From assembly GCA_959018215.1 (NCBI GenBank), contig CAUEKL010000113.1, positions 1 to 7,282 of the forward strand: DNA of 7,282 bases. Reading direction: 5' to 3'. Under the pieces are notes generated by a model that saw only the letters and a program-made list of their open reading frames with translations, did no database searches and was not told the DNA's origin. Both the position numbers and the translations under genes were made by a program. The DNA comes from an uncultured Gemmiger sp. GTDB lineage: Bacteria; Bacillota; Clostridia; Oscillospirales; Ruminococcaceae. Below, in pieces: positions 1 through 4,689 of this stretch; within the stretch, counting starts at the first letter, position 1; the number at the start of each line of letters is the position of its first letter.

Positions 1-441
1 GACCCCACATGCAACTGGGCCCTGCGCCATCCGGAATTTTTCCCGGTGGAGGTGAACACGGCCTCCAAGGCCCAGCTGCTGCGGGTGCCCGGCATCGGCC
101 CCAAGAGTGTGCAGCGCATCCTGGCGGCCCGGCGCCAGCAGTACCTGGGGCTGGAGGAACTCAAGCGCATCGGGGTGGTGCTCAAGCGGGCCCGGTACTT
201 CATCACCTGCAACGGCAAGGCCCCGGTGCACGGTACCCGGGCCGAGGTGGCCGCCGCCCTGCTGGACCCCAACGCCTTCGGGGTGGGGATGCGTCAGCTT
301 TCCCTGGATGATTTCCTTCCCCAGGCACTGCCCGGGGCGGCGCCTGCGGTCCATCAGCTGGTCGATGCCGGACTGGATGCCCGGCAGGCGGCCGGCCTTG
401 TCAGACAGGAGGCACTCACATGTCTTACCAAGCGGCTGTAA
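1..441 (+). CDS. Radical SAM DNA repair/modification protein with helix-hairpin-helix, C-terminal part (5' end outside window)
   Basis: The frame is open from base 1, so this is the last 146 codons of a longer gene. The catalytic radical SAM domain with its CxxxCxxC cluster motif would lie upstream and is not seen. Visible residues 1-20 (WALRHPEFFPVEVN) lead into a helix-hairpin-helix, LLRVPGIGPKSVQRIL at about 26-41, a fold that binds DNA backbone non-specifically. LEELKRIGVVLKRARYFITC follows at about 51-70. This order matches the family usually named 'putative DNA modification/repair radical SAM protein' (TIGR03916), which is known to occur next to the DUF4130 protein that follows here. 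The remaining tail (about 76 residues) includes QLSLDDFLP and a helical, Ala-rich end. The stop lies inside the next gene, so the two are probably translationally coupled. The substrate and reaction are unknown. The family call is confident; the DNA role is inferred from the HhH and the neighbour. Confidence 0.85.
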   Translation, partial: DPTCNWALRHPEFFPVEVNTASKAQLLRVPGIGPKSVQRILAARRQQYLGLEELKRIGVVLKRARYFITCNGKAPVHGTRAEVAAALLDPNAFGVGMRQLSLDDFLPQALPGAAPAVHQLVDAGLDARQAAGLVRQEALTCLTKRL

Positions 442-1193
442 GCGATGTGTCCTACTGCTACGACGGCAGTTTTCAGGGTTTTTTGTGCTGCATTTTTGAG
501 AGCTTCTCCAAGAAGGAGATCCCTGCCGCGGTGCTGCCGCCCAGTGAGGGGCAGACCTCCCTGTTTGCCCAGCGGGAGATCGAGACCCGTCCCGAACTGG
601 CCCGCCGGGTGGCGGCGGGACTCAACCGTCTGGGGGCGGTGGTGAAAGAGCGGATCACCACCGGCTTTCTGGCCGACGAACCGGGCAAGGAACTGATTCT
701 GCTGCGGTTTGCCCGTATCTGCTTTGAGCGGGGCCCATCCGCCGCCCGGATGCTGGGGGATGCGGATGTGTCTGCCGCCTTTGAACTGGAGCGGGCGGTG
801 AACAATGAGAGCCATAAATACATCGAATTCCTCCGCTTTGAGCAGCGCGGGACCATGCTGGGTACCATCATCCATCCCCGGCACAACATCCTGCCGCTGC
901 TGCGGGGGCACTTCTGCAGCCGCCTGCCGGATGAGGACTTCCTGATCTTTGACGCCACCCACGGTATGGCCCTGCTGCGCCGCAGCGGGCGGGTTTGCTA
1001 CATGCAGATGAAGCAGTATACCCCCGCGCCCGACCCGGCTGAAGAGGACTGGCAGGCTTTGTGGAAGCGGTTCTTCCGTGCTTTGACCATTCAGGAGCGG
1101 TACAACCCCACCTGCCAGCGCACCCATGCTCCCAAACGCTACTGGAAGGATATGTGCGAGATGCAGCCCGACCCGCTGCCCGATGGATCATAA
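420..1193 (+). CDS. DUF4130 / 'probable DNA metabolism protein', partner of the radical SAM protein
   Basis: This 257-residue protein matches the TIGR03915/DUF4130 family. An N-terminal YDGSFQGFL (14-22) is followed by FESFSKKEIP, then EFLRFEQRG (136-144), HPRHNILPLLRGHF (152-165), a LIFDATHG strand (175-182), and a C-terminal block with NP, QR, HAPKRYW and a final CEM (229-248). There is no membrane segment or signal peptide, so it should be cytoplasmic. The start is ATG 420: an AGGAGG at 407-412 sits 7 bases upstream, and the next in-frame candidate, GTG 447, has no ribosome site. The first 22 bases overlap the end of the radical SAM gene. In some bacteria this family is fused to a family-4 uracil-DNA-glycosylase-like domain. 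Here the protein ends after the DUF4130 block, so any glycosylase would be encoded elsewhere. The family is recognised from conserved motifs. The activity is unknown and a DNA repair role is inference. Confidence 0.88.
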   Translation: MSYQAAVSDVSYCYDGSFQGFLCCIFESFSKKEIPAAVLPPSEGQTSLFAQREIETRPELARRVAAGLNRLGAVVKERITTGFLADEPGKELILLRFARICFERGPSAARMLGDADVSAAFELERAVNNESHKYIEFLRFEQRGTMLGTIIHPRHNILPLLRGHFCSRLPDEDFLIFDATHGMALLRRSGRVCYMQMKQYTPAPDPAEEDWQALWKRFFRALTIQERYNPTCQRTHAPKRYWKDMCEMQPDPLPDGS

Positions 1194-1228
1194 GCCGCTG
1201 CACCGGAAAAGACTTCCTCCTTTGGTAA

Positions 1229-1246
1229 GAATATGGTATAATATTC
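1229..1246 (+). promoter_or_regulatory. Extended -10 promoter inside an AT-rich dyad (possible regulator operator)
   Basis: TGGTATAAT at 1234-1242 is a perfect extended -10 (TGn plus TATAAT) for the housekeeping sigma factor. With a 17-base spacer the -35 position reads TTCCTC (1214-1219), which is poor, as expected when TGn compensates. Transcription would start near 1249, giving a leader of about 115 bases before the Lrp/AsnC gene. The -10 is embedded in GAATAT-6-ATATTC (1229-1246), a perfect 6-bp dyad in the only clearly AT-rich patch of the region. Lrp/AsnC dimers bind AT-rich dyads, so autorepression by the downstream gene is plausible. The promoter is well supported; the operator is an inference. 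Confidence 0.7.
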
Positions 1247-1248
1247 AG

Positions 1249-1363
1249 AAACAGCCGCCGTGTCCCGCAGGACGGGCTTTCGGCGGCGCGCCCGCGGGGC
1301 CCGTGCGGATGGTATCCGGCGGAGGACCTCCGCATAAGATTCTTGCAAAAGGGGAGCTGCACT
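1249..1363 (+). other. GC-rich structured 5' leader of the regulator-aminotransferase-ispE transcript
   Basis: This is the stretch between the predicted transcription start and the regulator's ATG. It can form a hairpin from GCCGCCG (1254-1260) and CGGCGGC (1281-1287), with an inner CCCG/CGGG stem at 1264-1276. A small CGGAT-ggt-ATCCG hairpin lies at 1306-1318, and the odd palindrome GCGGAGGaCCTCCGC at 1319-1333. None is followed by a T-run, so I do not call an intrinsic terminator for the upstream operon. No T-box or other riboswitch core that I know is visible. The ribosome site at 1349-1356 is unpaired in this reading. Confidence 0.4.
1349..1356 (+). promoter_or_regulatory. Ribosome binding site fixing the regulator start at ATG 1364
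   Basis: AAGGGGAG ends 7 bases before ATG 1364, ideal spacing. A longer reading from TTG 1343 would begin upstream of this site, lacks its own Shine-Dalgarno, and would add residues that do not belong to the winged-helix start. Confidence 0.75.
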
Positions 1364-1843
1364 ATGGAAGAATTGCTGCATATTCTGGAAAAGAACGGCC
1401 GCCTGTCGGTGGAAGACATCGCCGCCATGATGGATAAAACGCCGGTGGAAGTGGCCGCCATGATGGATGAGGCCGCCGAAAAGGGGTACATCCGCGGGTA
1501 TGAGGCCCTGATCGACTGGGAGCGCGCCGGCGTCAACCTGGTGGAAGCCTCCATCGAACTGCATGTCTCTCCCCGCAAGAGCCGCGGCTTTGATGAGATC
1601 GCTTCGGTCATTGCCAGCTTTGATGAGGTGGACAGTGTGCTGCTCATGAGCGGCGGCTACGACCTGCAGGTCACCATCAAGGGCCGCAGTTTCCAGGAAA
1701 TCGCCCTCTTCGTCGCCAAGCGTCTGTCTCCGCTGGACGATGTGCTGTCCACGGCCACCAGCTTTGTGCTGCGCACCTACAAGCGCAGCGGACGGCTGTA
1801 TCAGAGTGAGGAAGCTGACGACAGGGAGTGTACGGTGCTGTGA
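1364..1843 (+). CDS. Lrp/AsnC family transcriptional regulator
   Basis: This is a 159-residue protein of the feast/famine (Lrp/AsnC) type. Residues 1-45 form the winged helix-turn-helix: MEELLHILEKNGRLSVEDIA, then the turn and recognition helix, ending in EKGYIRGYEALI. A linker (DWERAGVNLVEA) leads to the RAM ligand-binding domain at about 60-145. Its typical GGYDLQVTIKG (97-107) and the ending TSFVLRTYKRSG (132-143) are both present. Such proteins form dimers or octamers that sense amino acids and often control the adjacent gene. Length is normal for the family. The gene overlaps the aminotransferase start by one base (TGATG), so the two are co-translated and the ligand may be that enzyme's substrate or product. 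The helix-turn-helix carries a local DNA duplication (see findings). The family call is firm; ligand and targets are unknown. Confidence 0.9.
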   Translation: MEELLHILEKNGRLSVEDIAAMMDKTPVEVAAMMDEAAEKGYIRGYEALIDWERAGVNLVEASIELHVSPRKSRGFDEIASVIASFDEVDSVLLMSGGYDLQVTIKGRSFQEIALFVAKRLSPLDDVLSTATSFVLRTYKRSGRLYQSEEADDRECTVL

Positions 1844-3027
1844 TGAATTACGACCAACTGCTTGCGCCGGCGGCCCAGGAGATGCGGCCGTCCGGCATCC
1901 GCAAGTTTTTCGATCTGGCGGCGGATATGCCGCACTGCATCTCTTTGGGGGTGGGCGAACCCGACTTCAAGACTCCCTGGAGCATCCGGGATGCGGGCAT
2001 CCGCAGCCTGGAACAGGGCAGGACCAAATATACCGCCAACGCGGGCCTGAAGGAGCTGCGGGCGGAGATCTGCCGGTATCTGGACCGCCGCATGGACCTG
2101 GAGTACAAACCGGAACAGGTCCTGGTCACGGTGGGCGGCAGTGAAGCCATCGACATGACCATCCGGGCCCTGGTGGCTCCCGGGGATGAGGTCATCATTC
2201 CCGAACCCTGCTTTGTCTGCTACGAACCCATCACCCAGCTCACCGGCGGCGTGCCGGTACACATTGCCACCAAGGCGGAGGATGAATTCCGCCTGACCCC
2301 GGAGGCCCTGCGTGCCGCCATCACCCCCCGCACCAAGCTGCTGATCCTGCCTTTCCCCAACAACCCCACCGGCGCCGTCATGGACCGCCGGACCCTGGAA
2401 GGCATTGCCGAGGTGCTGCGGGGCACCGATATCATGGTCCTTTCGGACGAGATCTACGCCGAACTGACCTACGGGCTGGACCGCCATGTGAGCATTGCCA
2501 GCCTGCCCGGCATGAAGGAGCGGACCATTGTGGTCAACGGTTTCAGCAAAGCCTACGCCATGACCGGCTGGCGGCTGGGGTATGCCGTGGGTCCTCAGCC
2601 GGTGATCTCGGTCATGACCAAGATCCACCAGAGCTGCATCATGTCCGCCCCCACCACCAGCCAGTATGCGGCCATTGTGGCCCTGCGCTCCTGCGATGAC
2701 GAGATCGAGATCATGCGGGACGAGTACAACCGCCGCCGCCGATTTGTGGTCAAGGCTCTCAATGATATGGGGCTGACCTGCTTTGAACCCAGGGGAGCCT
2801 TTTACGTATTTCCCTGCATCAAGGTCAGCGGCCTGACCAGTGAAGAATTCTGTGAGCGCCTTCTGCGGGAGCAGGAGGTGGCCATTGTGCCCGGGGATGC
2901 CTTCGGCGCTTCGGGGGAAGGCTTTGCCCGCATCAGCTATGCCTACAGTGTGGACCACCTGGAAACCGCCATGCGCCGCATCCGCCGTTTCCTGGACGAA
3001 CACGGCTGGCTGAAGGAAAAACAATAA
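1843..3027 (+). CDS. Pyridoxal-phosphate aminotransferase, class I/II (aspartate aminotransferase-like)
   Basis: This 394-residue fold-type I PLP enzyme is full length for the family and transfers an amino group from an amino acid to a 2-oxo acid in the cytoplasm. Numbering from ATG 1843: SGIRKFFDL (17-25) and GVGEPDF (36-42) at the N terminus, GGSEA (98-102) for cofactor phosphate contact, NNPTG (173-177) with the Asn that contacts the PLP ring, SDEIY (201-205) with the PLP-nitrogen Asp202, and FSKAYAMTGWRLGY with Schiff-base Lys236. FARIS supplies the likely substrate-carboxylate Arg363. The start at 1843 fits family N termini. GTG 1828 and GTG 1840 are in frame; the nearest ribosome-like AGGGAG (1823-1828) is 14 bases from the ATG, so stop-start coupling with the regulator gene probably drives initiation. 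Substrate cannot be read from sequence: aspartate, alanine, aromatic or diaminopimelate-type activities all occur in this subgroup. Confidence 0.9.
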   Translation: MNYDQLLAPAAQEMRPSGIRKFFDLAADMPHCISLGVGEPDFKTPWSIRDAGIRSLEQGRTKYTANAGLKELRAEICRYLDRRMDLEYKPEQVLVTVGGSEAIDMTIRALVAPGDEVIIPEPCFVCYEPITQLTGGVPVHIATKAEDEFRLTPEALRAAITPRTKLLILPFPNNPTGAVMDRRTLEGIAEVLRGTDIMVLSDEIYAELTYGLDRHVSIASLPGMKERTIVVNGFSKAYAMTGWRLGYAVGPQPVISVMTKIHQSCIMSAPTTSQYAAIVALRSCDDEIEIMRDEYNRRRRFVVKALNDMGLTCFEPRGAFYVFPCIKVSGLTSEEFCERLLREQEVAIVPGDAFGASGEGFARISYAYSVDHLETAMRRIRRFLDEHGWLKEKQ

Positions 3028-3035
3028 GGGTAGGA

Positions 3036-3043
3036 AAGGGGAG
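3036..3043 (+). promoter_or_regulatory. Ribosome binding site fixing the ispE GTG start
   Basis: AAGGGGAG lies 7 bases before GTG 3051, the same sequence and spacing as the regulator's site. It supports a non-ATG start here. The 23-base gap after the aminotransferase stop contains no terminator, so ispE is probably in the same transcript. Confidence 0.7.
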
Positions 3044-3050
3044 CCCCTTT

Positions 3051-3959
3051 GTGCATAACAAAAAAGTTGTGACCGTGCTGGCACCCGCCAAGCTGAATCT
3101 GTCCCTGGATGTGGTGGGCACCCTGCCCAACGGATACCACGACCTGGATATGGTCATGCAGACCATTGATCTGTATGAGCGGCTGGAACTGCGCCGCAGC
3201 CCGTATCTCAACCTGCGCATGCCGGGCAGCTTTGTGCCGGTGAACGACAAGAACACCGCCGTCAAGGCGGCGCTGGCCTTCTTCAACTACACCGGGCTCC
3301 TGGCCGGGGTGGATATGACCATCCACAAGCAGGTGCCGGTGCGGGCCGGCATGGCGGGCGGCAGCGCCGACGCCGCCGGTGTGCTGGTGGGCCTGAACGA
3401 ACTGTACGGCGCCCGCCTTTCCATGAGCGAACTGTGTGCCATCGGCGCCGGCATCGGGGCGGACGTGCCTTTTGCCCTCATGGGCGGTACCTGCCGGGTG
3501 CGGGGCGTGGGTGACCTGCTCAAGCCCCTGCCGCCCTGCCCGGACTGCTGGTTCGTGGTGGTCATGCCCAGCGTGGGCATCTCCACCCCGGAGGCTTTCC
3601 AGCGGTATGATCAGATGGGCAGCCCGGTACACCCTGACTGCGAACAGCAGGAGGCCGCCGTCCGGGCGGAGGACCTGCGCGGTGTATGCGCCGCAGCGGG
3701 CAACGCCCTGGAACACTGTTCCGGGGCCACCGAGACCCCGGCCATCTGTGAGTTGCTCAACCAAAACGGTGCCCTCACCAGCCTGATGACCGGTTCCGGG
3801 GCAGCGGTTTTCGGCGTGTTTGAGGCGGAAGAATCCGCCCGCGCCGCCGCTGATGCCCTGCGTGGACAGTACACCCAGGTGTATCTGGCCCGTCCCACCC
3901 GGGGCGGTGCCCGGGTTGTCCCCGAACCCCGGCGCCGTCCCAAGCCTGCCGGCGTGTGA
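3051..3959 (+). CDS. ispE: 4-diphosphocytidyl-2-C-methyl-D-erythritol kinase (IspE)
   Basis: This GHMP-family kinase phosphorylates the 2-hydroxyl of CDP-methylerythritol with ATP, the fourth step of the non-mevalonate (MEP) route to isoprenoid precursors, in the cytoplasm. In its 302 residues, APAKLNLSLDV (11-21) carries Lys14 of the active site, and PNGYHDLDMVMQTIDL (26-41) is the substrate motif. PVRAGMAGGSADAAG (96-110) is the Gly-rich ATP loop, GADVPF (136-141) holds catalytic Asp138, and LMTGSGAAVFGVF (245-257) is the third GHMP motif. Translation starts at GTG with a well-spaced ribosome site. The protein is slightly longer than the usual 280-290 residues because of a basic, proline-rich tail after about residue 280 (PTRGGARVVPEPRRRPKPAG). 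It follows the aminotransferase by 23 bases and probably shares its transcript, although no metabolic link is evident. Confidence 0.96.
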   Translation: MHNKKVVTVLAPAKLNLSLDVVGTLPNGYHDLDMVMQTIDLYERLELRRSPYLNLRMPGSFVPVNDKNTAVKAALAFFNYTGLLAGVDMTIHKQVPVRAGMAGGSADAAGVLVGLNELYGARLSMSELCAIGAGIGADVPFALMGGTCRVRGVGDLLKPLPPCPDCWFVVVMPSVGISTPEAFQRYDQMGSPVHPDCEQQEAAVRAEDLRGVCAAAGNALEHCSGATETPAICELLNQNGALTSLMTGSGAAVFGVFEAEESARAAADALRGQYTQVYLARPTRGGARVVPEPRRRPKPAGV

Positions 3960-3970
3960 ATTGTGTGAAA

Positions 3971-3982
3971 CCCCGTACGGGG
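3971..3982 (+). repeat. Small perfect palindrome just after ispE
   Basis: CCCCGTACGGGG lies 11 bases after the ispE stop and could form a 4-bp G/C stem with a GTAC loop. No T-run follows, so it is not a convincing terminator by itself. It may be a minor 3'-end structure or chance in GC-rich sequence. Confidence 0.3.
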
Positions 3983-3984
3983 CT

Positions 3985-4014
3985 GCATCCTGAACGCCCC
4001 TTTCGCCCATACTC
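3985..4014 (+). promoter_or_regulatory. Possible forespore (sigma-F/sigma-G type) promoter for spoIIR
   Basis: GCATC (3985-3989), exactly 18 bases, then CATACTC (4008-4014). This resembles the Bacillus sigma-G consensus (GMATR, 18, CATNMTA) with one mismatch in each element, and partly the sigma-F -10 (A-N-A-H-T shared, GG missing). spoIIR is known to be sigma-F dependent in Bacillus subtilis. Both elements are short and degenerate, so this could be chance. Transcription would start near 4020. Confidence 0.35.
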
Positions 4015-4032
4015 ACGGCGAAAGGGGTGTTC
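3992..4032 (+). promoter_or_regulatory. 16-bp-stem hairpin burying the spoIIR ribosome binding site
   Basis: GAACGCCCCTTTCGCC (3992-4007) pairs with GGCGAAAGGGGTGTTC (4017-4032), 15 Watson-Crick pairs and one G-U, around the 9-base loop CATACTCAC. The right arm contains GAAAGGGG (4020-4027), the only good ribosome site for ATG 4038 (10 bases away). A transcript reading through from ispE would fold and hide it. Downstream bases (TGTTC) are only mildly T-rich, so a weak intrinsic terminator for ispE is an alternative or additional role. The stem is seen directly; the regulatory role is inferred. Confidence 0.65.
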
Positions 4033-4037
4033 TGTTC

Positions 4038-4658
4038 ATGAAAAGCATTTCTTGTTTCTTTCGTCGGGTTCCTTTGCGCCGGGTGCTGGAACTGGGCTTT
4101 GCCCTGGCTTTTGTGCTGACGGTGGCGTTCAGCGCTGCGGCTGCCCGGTATCAGGCGGTTTGCCGGGAAATCTGCGGGGATACGCTGCGCCTGCACATCC
4201 TGGCCAACAGCGATACATGGCAGGACCAGCATCTCAAACTGCAGGTCCGGGACGCGATCCTGGACACGGTGGCCGACCTGACCGCCCATGTCCAATCCAA
4301 GCAGGAGGCGGTGGCCGCGGTGCGCGCCGCTCTGCCCGAGCTGAAGGCCATTGCCGAACAGACGGTGCAGGGGCGGCAGACGGTGGCGGTGCGGCTGGAA
4401 CAAATGGAATTTGATGCCAAAGACTACGGCAATTTCCGCCTGCCCGCCGGGGAATACACCGCCCTGCGCATTGAACTGGGCAGCGCCCAAGGCCACAACT
4501 GGTTCTGCGTGCTTTACCCGGCATTGTGTGTGGGCAGCAGCGAAGCCCGCTACCGGAATCCGGAGGAAAACGCCCTGGTCTTCGGCCAATATGAGGTTCG
4601 GTTCGCCCTGCTGGACGCCGCCCGGGCCCTGACCGGTGCCTGCGAATCCGAACCCTGA
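4038..4658 (+). CDS. spoIIR: Stage II sporulation protein R (SpoIIR)
   Basis: This 206-residue protein has a basic N terminus and one hydrophobic segment (about 16-37, VLELGFALAFVLTVAF then SAAAA), a signal peptide or anchor that sends it out of the forespore. The family signature LRLHILANSDTWQDQHLKLQ (50-69) is followed by VRDAIL. The second signature is PAGEYTALRIELG (136-148) plus HNWFCVLYPALC (153-164). In Bacillus, SpoIIR is made in the forespore, crosses to the space between the two membranes and activates the protease SpoIIGA, which cleaves pro-sigma-E in the mother cell. It thus links the two compartments' programmes. Length is close to that of the Bacillus protein (about 220). The start at ATG 4038 is preceded by GAAAGGGG inside a hairpin. 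The gene implies a spore-forming lineage, though some relatives keep sporulation genes without forming spores in culture. Confidence 0.93.
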   Translation: MKSISCFFRRVPLRRVLELGFALAFVLTVAFSAAAARYQAVCREICGDTLRLHILANSDTWQDQHLKLQVRDAILDTVADLTAHVQSKQEAVAAVRAALPELKAIAEQTVQGRQTVAVRLEQMEFDAKDYGNFRLPAGEYTALRIELGSAQGHNWFCVLYPALCVGSSEARYRNPEENALVFGQYEVRFALLDAARALTGACESEP

Positions 4659-4674
4659 CTGCACCTTTACGTCT

Positions 4675-4680
4675 GAAAGG
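4675..4680 (+). promoter_or_regulatory. Ribosome binding site of addB
   Basis: GAAAGG lies 9 bases before ATG 4690 in the 31-base gap after spoIIR. The gap has no hairpin with a T-run, so addB can be read from the spoIIR transcript. Confidence 0.6.
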
Positions 4681-4689
4681 CGGTTTACC

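Noticed and set aside
354..1127. A 257-codon minus-strand open frame opposite the DUF4130 gene
   Set aside because: The DUF4130 motifs on the + strand are unmistakable, and the minus translation resembles no family.
1254..1287. Intrinsic terminator for the radical SAM-DUF4130 operon
   Set aside because: The stem is GC-rich but has no following T-run and lies downstream of the new promoter, so it is better read as leader structure.
1343..1363. TTG 1343 as start of the Lrp/AsnC gene
   Set aside because: ATG 1364 has a well-spaced AAGGGGAG and matches the family N terminus; TTG 1343 lies upstream of that ribosome site.
1249..1363. T-box or amino-acid riboswitch in the regulator leader
   Set aside because: No T-box core (AGGGUGGNACCGCG) and no other known aptamer core is visible, and the leader is short.
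1801..3084. A 427-codon minus-strand open frame opposite the aminotransferase
   Set aside because: The + frame contains all PLP-enzyme motifs in order; the antisense frame has none and no plausible ribosome site.
3956..4414. A + strand open frame reading through the ispE-spoIIR gap
   Set aside because: It is out of frame with spoIIR, becomes Gly/Ala/Arg-rich, and overlaps the SpoIIR signature region.
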